A DNA stretch of 64,000 bases, from NCBI RefSeq assembly GCF_014529535.1, contig NW_023503376.1, positions 744,001-808,000 on the forward strand, written 5' to 3'. Both the position numbers and the translations under genes were made by a program. This DNA comes from Bradysia coprophila (lineage: Eukaryota; Arthropoda; Insecta; Diptera; Sciaridae). Shown piece after piece: positions 33,800 to 45,429 of this stretch (the first letter of the stretch is position 1; each line of letters starts with the position of its first letter). The notes under the pieces are model-generated. The model was not told the origin of the DNA. It made no database searches and worked only from the letters and a program-made list of their open reading frames with translations.

Positions 33800-34145
33800 C
33801 GATAATATCAATTGAAAGAAATTATCGATAATTGATTAATCATATCGTTATCGATAATTTAATAATTATCGATAATTATCAAAATATCCAAATTCGATAA
33901 TTATCAAAATATCGATATTTTGATATTTATCTGAAAATTCATGATAATATACCGATATATCGGAATATATCGATAAATATCGGATTTTCGGACCGAAATA
34001 TCGATATATCGAATTATCGATATCTTGATAATTATCAAAATATCAATAATTATCGATTATCGATATTTTTTTGATAATTTTCGATAAAAAAAGTCGATAA
34101 TTATGGATTATCGATAATCGATAAATATTGATAATCATTTTCATT
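33800..34145. repeat. ATCGATAATTATCGATA-rich degenerate array
   Basis: A dense run of TTATCGATAA, AATTATCGATAATT and ATATCGATAT words, most self-complementary. TATCGATA is the DRE recognised by DREF in Drosophila; whether it acts as one here is unknown. Its half-site (CGATA) is shared with the ACGATA elements. Confidence 0.8.
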
Positions 34146-34704
34146 ATCGCCCATGCCTATTTAGGAGTTGCTGGATCCACTTTTCCATAGGAATTAACTA
34201 ATTAACTAACTAACGTAGGCGATTTGCGTTACCTGAAAAAACGGAGTTTTGCTTATTTTGCAGTAACGTGTGATAGCTCGTTGAACTCGTATGGCTTCCT
34301 AGATTCCAGATATCCTAGTTTAGGGGTCGTTGGAGTTAAAGGGGAGAAGTCACAAAGTTGCTGTAAATATGCTCCGTCGTCCTCAAAATTTTTTTGTTAA
34401 AATATTTTTGGTAGTGGACTTGCGTCACGCCCGCTTACTAACGTCCGGCCATGATTACCTCGTTTCCGAGTTGATTTAACAAATGAATGCACAGCCGGGA
34501 GTAGGGTCTGGTTGAACACAAAGACTCTTCAAATTTTTACTTTTATTTATTGGAACGAAAAATCAATAATTCGGACTCGGAAGCCGAAAATTTTAATTCA
34601 ACTCGAATCTCAAGCGATTCTGAAAAGTTTTAACGAAAGTTCATGAAACAGATAAAAAGAAACAAAAACAAAAAAATTGCCGGTTGAAATGTCGTCAGCC
34701 AAAC
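34146..34704. other. 3' flank of the TOM70-like gene
   Basis: No gene. Contains 'tgatagctcgttgaactcgt' near 34273, related to a motif seen in several repeat families (see findings). Confidence 0.4.
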
Positions 34705-36422
34705 CTACAATCGATTCCAATACTTTTGCTGAACGATTCGTTTGAGCAGAGCGTGACGGAGTTCGAATATTGTTTGGAAGTCAGTCACCTGCAGAAATGA
34801 ACCCAGCGCTCTGGTACACACTTCAATCGCCTTGCCATATTCATGTGTGGTGGAATTGTAATAATCCAAAAGTCCTTTCAGTGAACTCGGATCGTCTTTG
34901 TTGATCTCCAGCGATCGCTTAAAATATGCCACGCACGACGAATGGGTCGGTCTCAGCATACCATTTACGGAGCTCATCTCAATCTTACGGTTCGGGAAAT
35001 CTTTTTCGGCTTTTCGCAGAATTTTTTTTGCCTTTTGCGAGTCGTTCAGTTTGGCGTACATACCGGCTAAGCACAATCGCGGTTCCAGTTCATTGGGGAA
35101 ACGGGCTATCAGCTGTTCAAATCTGGCAAATGGATTGGTCATGGGTGACATTGCCTTGGCGGGATTCGCCAGTTCAGATAACGCAAGTTGCATATGAAGA
35201 TCAAATACATTCGGGTTGAGTAAACAGCATTTGGATAGCATGGGCAAATATTCGGGTTTGCCATGGGCCAACATCATCAGCGCTCCACTCTTGATAATGT
35301 ACACCAGACGATTGTTTTTATGCTTTTTATCGAGCGCATTCAATTCACTCTGGGCGTCTTTGAAATTCTGCTGTCGATTGTACATATTTGCACGGCACAG
35401 CAGCGCATTAAATTTGATATTTTCCGGAGTTTTCTCGTTCCGAATCAGCTCGTTCAGGCGTTGCAAATCTTTGCGATATTCACGGCTGATATTCGACGGC
35501 GATGAAATAGCCACGGCATTCATGTATGCTCGAAGGATGAAACTTTCCGCCAAATACGTTCCTTTCGTCGTTTCCTCTTCTGTACATCCGGCAATGATTT
35601 TATCGACATTCTGTTCTTTCAAACCCACCATTGCTTTAATGTAGCCGACACGCGGCTGGTTATTTGGAATCGGTACGGTCAGTGGTTCAAGAATGCCACA
35701 ATTTATCAGAAATTTGACCTGGTTCCCCTGACAATGGTCGCAATGAAGCTCGTCAGCTTCCGTTTCAAAGTACGCCAATTTCCATTGCACATCCGATGGA
35801 GTGGAGTCTGAAACACAGACAAATTACTCTCGTTGGGTTATGTGATGATTGCGAAGACTGTGAGACTATAACAGTTGGGAAAGTGCAACGCAATCTGTAT
35901 GCCAGGTTTTTACTCACCGATTCGAGTCAACAGACTGCCGACCATATTGTTGTACGTGGTATTTGTGAATCTCTCCAAAATGCAGGCTTGAACAACGTCT
36001 TGCAGAGCTCGATAATACTTTCTCTGTTCATTGTAAGCCATCGCTCGTCGGTAATACGCCTTCGCATAATGCTCGTTCAATTCGATTGCCTTACTCGCGT
36101 CCGTAATGGATTTGTCCAAATTTTTCATAAGCATCTGGGCAGCGGAACGATTTTGATAGCATACAGCCAATTCGAGGCTGTGTACATCCTCACCTTTTTC
36201 GAGTCGTTCAATGGCCTCGTCATACATTCTGACAGCATCACCGTACCGTTTGTTTTGGAAATGGATGTTTCCCTCCTGTTTGGCGGCATTGGCATCGATG
36301 AGCCTTCGAATTCCACGATTGTCAGACGGGATCTGATTCAATTCGTTGGGCAAGAATACAAAAAATTCCGATTTATTGGCATGGACAGATTTCTCTTTCA
36401 ATACGTCGGCCGAATTATCCAT
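34705..36422 (-). CDS. TOM70-like tetratricopeptide-repeat protein
   Basis: Two exons on the minus strand, 36422-35918 and 35807-34705, joined by a 110-nt GT-AG intron; 535 residues. TPR1-3 span about 44-155 with the carboxylate-clamp residues Lys48, Asn52, Asn91, Lys121 and Arg125. D-V-V-Q-A-C-I-L-E-R-F (142-152) corresponds to the TOM70-typical D-V-T-x-V-C-I-L-E-x-F. The long second exon carries further helical repeats to the end. TOM70 is the outer-membrane receptor that takes preproteins from Hsp70/Hsp90. Here no transmembrane anchor precedes TPR1; an in-frame extension to 36569 starts with Met but shows only a weak hydrophobic stretch. It could be a soluble paralogue or a gene with a missing 5' exon. 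Confidence 0.78.
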
Positions 36423-36667
36423 TTTAGAAACCAAGGATGGACAGACGATATGAAAATAACAGAAATGAAGTGACCAGCGTCGAACACAAATTGATTGTAA
36501 TATAACGGTTGCAGATCTGTATTGTTGCGTCCAGCTGTATGCTATTGTACGTGCAAAAGAGAGGATCAATTTTTTGACAGTGTATTGGTTCGTGTATTCG
36601 ATTAATTTATTGGGTGTGTATAGTTATAGTACGAGAGGTACGAGAGCTGTCGTCAATGGGAGACTTA

Positions 36668-36856
36668 AGTATAGTTTCCACTTAAAAAGAGGACTCCGTT
36701 TAGCCTCCGTCTACATGACATTTGTAAAATTGAACAAAGGAACTGTCACGTAAACGGAGTAAAAAATTGAAATAAATTCAGTTCTTTTGTTCTATTTTAC
36801 AACTGTCATGTAGACGGAGGCTAAACGGAGTCCTCTTTTTAAGTGGAAACTATACT
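36668..36856. mobile_element. MITE, 189 bp, TTA target duplication, upstream of the TOM70-like gene
   Basis: Terminal inverted repeats AGTATAGTTTCCACTTAAAA... of about 55 bp, TTA on both sides (36665-36667 and 36857-36859). It lies about 250 bp upstream of the start codon, in the likely promoter. A relative sits at 40799-40936. PIF/Harbinger-like by duplication type. Confidence 0.7.
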
Positions 36857-36873
36857 TTACAAAGGCGGGAGCC

Positions 36874-36985
36874 TCACAGTCATCCGTTTTGCCTCCGTCT
36901 CGGTGTATGTGACAGTTGTCATTTCAAACAATATGCTCTATTATGTCAACTGTCATACACACGGAGGCAAAACGGATGACTGTGA
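36874..36985. mobile_element. Second MITE-like hairpin, 112 bp
   Basis: Arms TCACAGTCATCCGTTTTGCC... and inverse, about 45 bp each, only 18 bp from the previous MITE. Both share 'GCCTCCGTCT', suggesting related families. Target duplication not clear. Confidence 0.6.
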
Positions 36986-37116
36986 AATCAGATTTATTTA
37001 TTTTTTTGTGAAAAGAAATCCTCAAATTCGTAACAAGTCATAAAAAATCAACGAATAGCCTTTAATTTTGAGAGGAAATCCTAAGGACGGAAGAAAATGC
37101 CTAACATTCTTTGAAA

Positions 37117-38309
37117 GGTGGCGGGACATTTCCACACCGTCAAATATCGTCAGGAACGATAATATCGTCTAAAAAACGATAATATCGTTTTTAGACGATA
37201 GTATCGTCAAAAAAAAACGATAGTATCGTCTCAAAAACGATATTATCATTTTTTAGACGATACTATCGTCCAAAAAAACGATATTATCGCTCAAAAAATT
37301 TTCATCCAGGACGATAATATCGTCTAAATTGAAAAATTCTAAAATATTGTCTGGACGATAGTATCGTTTTCTTGTCGATATTATCGTTCAAAAAACGATA
37401 TTATCGTTTTCTGGACGATATTACCGTTCTAGAAAATCTAATGGATATTTTCGTTTTCTGTACGATAATATCGTCCAAAACGATAATATCGTCCAGGACG
37501 ATACTATCGTTTAGTTTTGGGTCCCTAAATTCATCTTTTTACGAAATGAATACCAACTTTGATTGTACATAAAAAGCGTTTTAACACGCCGAGCGATCCG
37601 GCCCATTGCCCCGGAGCGAAGCGGAGGGCCGCAATGCGAGCCGGGCGCCGGAACGGTGTCGGAACTTAGGAGTTAATTTTTTTTCTCGCATCGTCTCATA
37701 ATTAGTGTGTGTAATTTTTCGATATAAAATTTAAATTGACGGAACCAAATGAACCAATTTGTAATATATATTTGCCGTCTATAAAAAGTTGTTTATCTAC
37801 AAGATTTTGTGTTTCGTCTTCAACAACCATCCAGAACGATAATATCGCCCAGGACGATATTATCGTCTAGAATTTTTATTTTAAATAAATTAAAAACGAT
37901 ATTATCGTCCTGGACGATATGATCGTCTCAAATTTAAAAAAATAAATAATTAAAAACGATATTATCGTCCCAAAAATTATCGCCCAGGACGATAATATCG
38001 TCCAAAATAACGATAATATCGTCCAGCGGATATTTTCATCCAGGACGATATTAACGTCAAAAAAACGATATTATCGTTTTTTGAACGATAATATCGTTTT
38101 TTAGACGATAGTATCATCAAAAAAACGATAGTATCGTCCAAAAAAACGATATTGTCCTGAAAATATTTTAAAATTTATAATTTTAGACGATATTATCGTC
38201 CTGGATGAAATTTTTTGGACGATAATATCGTTTTTTAGACGATACTATCGTCTAAAAAACGATAATATCGTTTCTGACGATATTGACCGTGTAGTTATGT
38301 CGCCTCATC
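37117..38309 (+). mobile_element. ACGATA-N-TATCGT element, copy 3
   Basis: 1193 bp with near-perfect 8-bp duplication CTTTGAAA/CTTTGAAT (37109-37116 and 38310-38317). Both terminal repeats are present (GGTGGCGGGACAT... and ...ATGTCGCCTCATC). It is shorter than copies 1 and 4 because part of the core left of the GC-rich module (37530-37700) is deleted. Confidence 0.8.
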
Positions 38310-38317
38310 CTTTGAAT

Positions 38318-38733
38318 ATCTCTTGAGTACTTTCTTTTAGAAAATTCTAGTGCAACCCTTGATGCAATTTTGAACGCATAGCGGGAACAGTATAGTTCAA
38401 TATGTTTGGACCCATCGTAGCCTGGTTTTAATATGTGCAATTCGTATTGGAAATGGGTTCAAATTTTGTCTTTAGTTTCAATGTGGCTACCACATTTCAA
38501 AGGCTCAAGACACTGAATCGAGTTTCAAAACTCCTTTTTTAACGGAGTTAGGAAGGTATTACGAACGCCTTGTAACGCCTTTGTAATTCAAGCGATGAAT
38601 GGTTGTGCTCGCGTCATATTCGTCCGATAGACACAATTAAATCGGAAATAAACTTTTATGTCAGCTGTCACAGAGAGCGCCAGTAAAAAGACGGATTACG
38701 TGAAGCAGCTTCACTGAAGCTTTGAGTATCAAT
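38318..38733. other. 3' flank of the BTB gene
   Basis: No gene or repeat recognised. Confidence 0.4.
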
Positions 38734-39984
38734 TTATTGCTTAAAATTCAACTTTAAATCCAATGTGGCGATAAACTTAGAGCTCGTCTCAGGCAACATT
38801 TTGATTGGTGAATCTGCTGAATCGGCGATCTCCCGTGCGATATAGCTCCCGTTGTCCAAAAATAGGATTTGAATGGCGTAAGTACAATGTGGTTCTAAAA
38901 CGATGCTTTCTCGCAAATAATATGTTGCTTGGTCCGGAAAAAACTCCTTGTGAAGAACCAGATTTTTTTCTGTCGTAATTTTGACGACGCTTGCTACATA
39001 TGCCACACATTCGTTGTAATCATTTATGCCGTCTGTTTCTGAAAATTCAGTTACTGAAAACGACATCAGCAGCATTCCTTCCTTCGGAACGAATCGGAGC
39101 TCCTCCTGTGATCCTTCGGATACATTCACAATGGCATCAGTTAGTTTAGAAATTTGGAGTTCGAGAACGTCCTGACTCTGATTGTTTCTTGCTGTAAACT
39201 TTGCTGATATCATGGAAACAATTCCTTGCAGCTCTCCGGCCGTAAACAAGTCACCGCATTTTTCAACGCAATCTGTGATTTCATTGCGTTTCATCGCACT
39301 GAATTCAATACAGTGAAAACAATCGCCTAATTGACTGCGAAGATTTTGCATAACCGATGCATCCACGTTTGACCGTTTACAAGCTGCTTCCGCCCACAAC
39401 ATACAACCATTGAACACTAACTTTGATTGTTCTATGCGTACAGCTGGTATCTGAATTACTTGATTCAGAAGGTCGCGATTGATGGCAGCAAAGTATTCCG
39501 AATAGAAAACATTCTCCGATTCCTCGGCAATAGAATCTTCCATTTTCTTCTTCAATTCTGCTAATTGAAACCGAATCGATTGCTCATAACCGATGAGGAT
39601 TCCTTCTGCTTCCATTTGTTCCGATAGAAATGCGCAACAGTCAGCGACATACGCATTGAGAAGATACTTTCTGGCCAAATACATTAGTTCATCGATGCAA
39701 TCTAAGCTGAGCTGCAAATCGTTGAAGTAGAAATAGCGCAGAAATTGCCGGAAACCGTTCGGTGTTGCATCGACTATTTGAACCTCGTTACCCTCGCGAA
39801 GTGTACCGTAGAACATCTTATTAAACGCTTCAGTAGAAGCGGCCAGAAGGATTTTGTGAGCAGGAATGGGTTCATCTTCAGTTCCACAAATGAAAAAGAC
39901 GTCAGCCGTCTCTGCATTCAAATAATGATTTTGTACATTGAACAGGCGATTCGCCAACAACACAGAGGTGGACACGGTGGACAT
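38734..39984 (-). CDS. BTB-BACK protein of the BTBD3/BTBD6 type, single exon
   Basis: 416 residues from ATG at 39984. Residues about 22-130 form a BTB domain (A-D-V-F-F-I-C-G, P-A-H-K-I-L-L-A-A-S, F-N-K-M-F-Y-G), followed by a BACK region with an R-D-L-L-x-x-V motif near residue 175. The C-terminal 140 residues resemble the PHR-type beta domain of BTBD1/2/3/6 proteins. Such proteins act as CUL3 adaptors; the target is unknown. The coding region has no intron, but CTGTTTTACAG just before the ATG suggests a spliced 5' leader. Charge and composition look normal, so it is unlikely to be a pseudogene. Confidence 0.85.
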   Translation of the reverse strand: MSTVSTSVLLANRLFNVQNHYLNAETADVFFICGTEDEPIPAHKILLAASTEAFNKMFYGTLREGNEVQIVDATPNGFRQFLRYFYFNDLQLSLDCIDELMYLARKYLLNAYVADCCAFLSEQMEAEGILIGYEQSIRFQLAELKKKMEDSIAEESENVFYSEYFAAINRDLLNQVIQIPAVRIEQSKLVFNGCMLWAEAACKRSNVDASVMQNLRSQLGDCFHCIEFSAMKRNEITDCVEKCGDLFTAGELQGIVSMISAKFTARNNQSQDVLELQISKLTDAIVNVSEGSQEELRFVPKEGMLLMSFSVTEFSETDGINDYNECVAYVASVVKITTEKNLVLHKEFFPDQATYYLRESIVLEPHCTYAIQILFLDNGSYIAREIADSADSPIKMLPETSSKFIATLDLKLNFKQ

Positions 39985-41243
39985 TTTGTGGTGTTAAACT
40001 GTAAAACAGAAGCAACGTTTAGATCTTGTACTTGTCATAGATCGTCGGTGAATATATAGCTTCGCACTAACATCTTATTTGATGGAGCGTCTGGTTTGAA
40101 GTGAAAATGCAATTCTTCCTTTACCAGATGGTAATATGAATTGTCTGTGAGCAAACGACTAAGGCAAAGTATGTTTACACTAACTGTCGATTGTGTCAAT
40201 TGTTCTCATCACTCCCACAAAAGTCAGCGATGGCACTGCCGTCGAATCAGTCTTTTGAGATGCGAAATTTAAAAATTAAAATCATTTGTTAGGAAATTGA
40301 AATTTTCGATAACATTGGTCCATGAAAATATTGTTCGTGACACAAATTTCGTGTTAACTTTCACTGGCCATTTAGGGCGCGTACAGAAATTGTATTTCTT
40401 TCACTGGCGTTGACTTTTTTCGCTCAGTTAATCATTGGCTTGAGGTTTGAGTTTAACTCAGCGCGTTCACTGAGCGACGAAAAAATTGAATTTCTGTACG
40501 GGCTCTTAGAGAGCAACGTAAAAGTGATAGATGCGTAATTACAACTCGAATTTGCATTTATAATTTTCGATTTATGAATGAAATTCGGAGTTGTAATTGT
40601 TGCCTTTCTAAATGGCCAGTCAGAAGACCGACTTGACGACAGCGTCAATCATTGAAGTAGTGCTCAAATCCACAATCTATTGTCAAATTATGTTGAATTA
40701 CATTTACTAAATCACACAAAATGACCTAAATACCTATCGTTTGCCGTTTCCTTTAAAAGACCCAACTCAGAAAGAGCCCACCCGAGTCTTCGAACTTAAG
40801 TTTCCATTCCTCTCAACAAAAAGTACTCCGTGATAGAGCCATTAGAGAGCGAGCTGTCAAATAAACAAAGCAAAGATTGGAAAAAAAATCAATTTTGTCT
40901 CTCAGACGGAGTACTTTTTTTTGGTAACAGGAAACTAGATCATTTTCAAGGTCGTTTGAAATGTCAAGAAATGCCATCCACGTAAGAAAAATTACAAAAA
41001 AAGTCAGTGTCCACATTTATCAAAATAAGGTGGTATTTGGACTGCGTCAAAACGAAGTTTGGTTGCTAGAGAGGGAATTGGTTTCATTTCATACACTCAC
41101 GGAATTTTGAAAACAGACACTGTTCGACGTTTTCGCAAATTTTGTCTTAAATACTAGCTCAGGATTTTATAAAAGTTTGAATTTTCTTTAACAATCTTCC
41201 GATTGAGGCAACGTTGTCTTTGAACATACTTTAGGTCTTCCTT
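39985..41243. other. 5' flank of the BTB gene with small inverted repeats
   Basis: Contains an inverted pair around 40378-40505 ('gcgtacagaaattg'/'aatttctgtacg') and a MITE-like hairpin at 40799-40936 (AGTTTCC...GTACTCCGT and inverse). 'aaatgccatccacgt' near 40971 also occurs at 2631 and 2650. No gene. Confidence 0.5.
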
Positions 41244-41245
41244 AA

Positions 41246-43024
41246 TCATGTCCGGAGCGATAGCGGAGGACTTGACGCAGTCTAATTTCCAAAAAAAGAA
41301 CGAAGAAATTTTTTTGAGACGCGGCAACTTTATATAGGCAAGAATTTAAGTTTCTTTCCTTTGGCCTGTATCACCACAAATCCTATTCTTTCTTATTCGC
41401 GCTTCAAATACGAGCAAAACGAGCTATCACTCGACTATGTAACTTTAAAATTGCCGGAGATACATCGTTTTGAAGTTGGTCATTTTGATAGAAAATGCAC
41501 CAAATTAACGTTTTCCAAACAATCAAAATCTTTCAACTTACTCTGTATGTTTCTATCTATCTGTCTATCTATCGACGGTCGATCTCGGAAACTAGTGCTG
41601 AATCTCCATGAAATTTTGCAGGGACCTCAGGGTGGGCATAAAAATGAATATGTGATACGCCATTACCCCAGGAAAAACCAGAATTTTGTTTTATTGGCCT
41701 CGAAGTGGTTTCTGAGTGTGGTTTTCGAGGGTCGGGAACGCGTTTTCGGCTGTAGCTGAGCTGTATTGAAACCTACAGAGGCTTGCGACCCATCAAATGA
41801 AAGGTATTCGTAACACGATTCGAACAAAAAAATAATTTAAAAAATCGGGGCAGATTCGTTTGAGCTAGAGTGATTAGAGTGACCAAATTTTGAGCTACTC
41901 GAGCGTAGGATGAAAGGACTAATATTTTTTTGGGTTATGAGATATAGAGATTTACTTTCTTCGGCAAAGTCTCAGAGTTTTACAAGTAGAACAGAGTGGT
42001 ATATGTGAAAAATGTCGAAAGTTGGAAATGGGTGGGTCAATTATGTTTGTAGAGGTATTTCTTGAATGGTGGCAGATAGAGAGTTACTTTCTTCGGCAAA
42101 GTCTCAGAGTTTTACGAGTAGAAAAGAAGGACATTTGTGAAAAATGTCGAAAGTTGGAAATGGGTGGGTCAATTGGGGTTTTAGAGATATTTCTTGAATG
42201 GTGGCAGATAGAGAATTACTTTCTTCGTCAAATTTTCGATTTTCGTCAAATTTTCGATTTTCGGCAAATTTTTGAATTTCGTCAAATTTTCGATTTTCGT
42301 CAAATTTCGTCCAATTTTCGAATTTCGTCAAATTTTTAATTTTCGTCAAATTTTTAATTTTCGTCAAATTTTTGATTTTCGTCAAATTTCGAATTTCGTC
42401 AAATTTTCGAATTTCGTAAAATTTTCGAATTTCGCCAAATTTCCGAATTTCTGTTATAAACTGTTATAAAAAGCAGTGTTCTAAAACTTCTAAAACGACT
42501 GATATCCCAACAAAAATCTCTTCGAGAAAAGTGTGACGCAGTCTTTGAAGTACAATTTCTAAAATGAATGATATCGCTAGAGTTGACGCTTTCAGCTTCG
42601 TTACGCAAAAATTAAATTTTACACCCAATTTTAGTTCCAACAAGCTGGCTTAGTTTTTCTCATCATCTGCCAAATAATTTTTACCAAAAAAAATTTGACT
42701 GGAAACAACCAAAATTTTACCAAAAAAATCTGCGTCGCAAAGTGGCAAATGTTCAGGAACAGACCAGCAAGAAAATTTATCTGCCACATGCGACGCAGAT
42801 TTTTTTGGTAAAATTTTGGTTGTTTCCAGTCAAATTTTTTTTGGTAAAAATTATTTGGCAGATGATGAGAAAACCTAAGCCAGCTTGTTTGAACTAAAAT
42901 TGGGTGTAAAATTTAATTTTTGCGTAACGAAGCTGAAAGCGTCAACTCTAGCGATATCATTAATTTTAGAAATTGTACTTCAAAGACTGCGTCACACTTT
43001 TCTCGAAGAGATTTTTGTTGGGAT
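41246..43024. mobile_element. Repeat family F, copy 2
   Basis: Same order as 14826-16536: TCCGGAGCGATAGCGGAGG start, TATA-like 'tttatatagg' at 41330, 18-bp minisatellite (42222-42440), foldback 42500-43024. An extra partial duplication of the 'cttgaatggtggcagataga' block (42062 and 42196) makes it about 70 bp longer. Confidence 0.75.
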
Positions 43025-43245
43025 AGGGCGTTCCATTTCGGATATAGTTCACTTTTATGCCGTGGGACATCATACAAAAATGAGTTACGTGTTCACTTTC
43101 GGTATTTTTTATATGAAGATGCCGTGGGACAAACTTGAACCATCTCCGAAATGGAACACTCTATCAGTGAGTATGCGACATGAGAATTCGTTGCAAATAA
43201 TAGCTAAGATCAATTAATGTTGGCATTACTGTCCCGCTACATCAT

Positions 43246-43440
43246 GAACCGAAGCGATAGCGGAGGCTCGTGACGCTAGCCGACTCCCTAAGAAAAGAAA
43301 ACAACCAACGGGAGACTAAGGAACCTATATATAGGCGAACATTTTAACTTTTCCATACTGAACCAAATCAAAAAAAAATTATGTTCAAACGAAAGTGCTC
43401 GTCAATACGAGTTCAACGAGCTATAGATCATTAAAAATGG
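43246..43440. repeat. Divergent family F start
   Basis: GAAGCGATAGCGGAGGCTCGTGACGC, then 'cctatatataggcgaacattt' and 'acgagttcaacgagctatag', matching the first 170 bp of family F with many changes; the rest of the element is absent. Confidence 0.6.
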
Positions 43441-43762
43441 AGAAAATCCGGAGAAAACACCACTTGAAAACCACTTGACATGAAGCATCTTCACACATTT
43501 TCAGCACATTCTCCATATTCGAGTTAATAGAAATGTTTCATGTGGGTTTGATATACCTATCGAACCACTACATCTGTTTGCGAAAACTGCGCTCGCACTT
43601 TTGCTAAAACTTATATTAATTCAATCTTAGCACTTTTTCATCGGCAAATCAATAAATTTTATTGAAGTTCTTTACTTAATTTCTGTAAATTTAATTAAAA
43701 CATTTTCATGCACATTTCCAAAAAACACACTTAAAACACACTTATATGAAAGCCATTATTTC

Positions 43763-43989
43763 CAAGGCTGTATACTTTGGGGAGGTCACGCAGATACAGA
43801 TACGCGGGTTACACACCACAGTTGATGATAAAATGGCCGATTTCATACAAAAATTCACCTACTCTGATGATTCTCGTCGTCTTGATGATGTGGTGAAATT
43901 TTTTACATGTAAAATCATCAGACGTGGTGTGTTCCCGCGTATCTAATAAAATGGCGGTCTGCGTGACCTCCCCAAAGTATACAGCCTTG
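43763..43989. mobile_element. CAAGGCTG MITE, 227 bp, copy 2
   Basis: Perfect 8-bp duplication ATTATTTC (43755-43762 and 43990-43997), ends CAAGGCTGTATAC/GTATACAGCCTTG. Inverted relative to copy 1 at 28067-28294 and nearly identical to it. Confidence 0.88.
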
Positions 43990-43997
43990 ATTATTTC

Positions 43998-44697
43998 ATT
44001 CATATGACAAAAATATGACAGCTACATTTCTATTATAATGATTGTGTAGTAGATCAGTGTTGCCGTGCTTCATATAAAATGTGCGCGAAATTATGAATTT
44101 GAAAAATTTGTTTGTTCGCAAAATTTTTGGATCATTTTGGAATTTCAGGTTTCAATGTGGAATTTGTTTTAGGGTTAGAATGTCCAACAAAATGGTGGAA
44201 AGCAGCCATATTAGAAATTCTTTGAATTTTTTGTATTTATTGTATTTAGGCCTATATGGCACATACATAGTCCGGCATTTCAAGAAAATTGCGGAGAGAG
44301 TTGGGAAAAGTATCGTTGACGGAAGACTTTTTTCGATATTTCAAGATCATGGTGGCCATCTTGAAATTTCGTATTTTTGAAATATTTTCGGCGATACTGA
44401 ATGTTCTACTTAAGAAAACACAATTTTAGATCATTTATCAGAGTTTTAATGTCCATCGACGCACCCAGTGCATTAAGTGATTTCCAGTGTTTGATAACTT
44501 GGCGCAAAATATCATAAGTGGAAACAACTTAATTGACTGGGAACATCGATGACTGTTAAAATTTGAAAATGTCTCGAAATGTTCCGAACCAAAAAAAGCT
44601 CACTGTAATTGTACTGTACGTAGAGTAGACTTGGGATAAATTGTCACTTGTAGAGCTTGCTTAACTCTATGTATTACCCAAAACTTCCAAAACAACT
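43998..44697. other. Unassigned intergenic sequence
   Basis: A 99-codon frame at 44081-44380 has no recognisable domain and is rejected as a gene. No repeat boundary seen. Confidence 0.4.
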
Positions 44698-45160
44698 GAT
44701 ATCCCACAAAAACCTCAAAGAGGAAAAGGTGACGCTAGTGTAGTAAAAATTAAACTTCCAAAACATTTGATATCGGTTTTGGTGACTCATTCTGCACCTC
44801 AACGTAATCAATTTTTACCAAGAAAATGTTAACAAGAAAATATGTCAACGAGAAGTTTACCGATGAGATTTTACAACGAAAGCTTTACAAAAAAAATGCG
44901 TCACAAGTGGCAGATGCTGAGGAAACCCCTCATACGACAATAATCATCTGCCACTTTGTGACGCATTTTTTTGTAAAGCTTTCGTTGTAAAATCTCATCG
45001 GTAAACTTCTCGTTGACATATTTTCTTGTTAAAATTTTCTTGGTAAAAATTGATTACGTTGAGGCGCAGAATGCGTCACCAAAACCGATATCAAATGTTT
45101 TGGAAGTTTAATTTTTACTACACTAGCGCCACCTTTTCCTCTTTGAGGTTTTTGTGGGAT
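44698..45160. mobile_element. Foldback element, 463 bp, relative of the family F foldback
   Basis: Arms of about 215 bp from GATATCCCACAAAAACCTC inwards, loop of about 25 bp near 44930. It shares the ends and 'ctgccac...tgtgacgca' with 16013-16536 but stands alone, without the minisatellite. Confidence 0.8.
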
Positions 45161-45429
45161 TTACTAACTAGTTAGCAAGTTCAACTTCACATTTACAGGC
45201 ACCATGCATCCACTTTCTGTTTTTACGATGTTCGATTTTTACCCATTTCCTGTGGTCTCTTAAAGTATGCCTTCCATTTTATTGTTACTTTTAGCGGTAG
45301 TTTTAAACTTATTGCAGCGCATTTGGGCTTATCCATTTTGTGGACTTTATTTAGAGAAAGATTGTTCTTTTGATAACTTCATCAGTGAAGGGAGCTGACT
45401 CAACTATAAGGTGAAACCTAGTATAGAAA
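45161..45429. other. Short unassigned stretch
   Basis: Nothing recognised between the foldback and the DINE-1-like copy. Confidence 0.4.

Noticed and set aside
44081..44380. 99-codon frame
   Set aside because: No recognisable domain, no splice or polyadenylation context, repetitive flanks.
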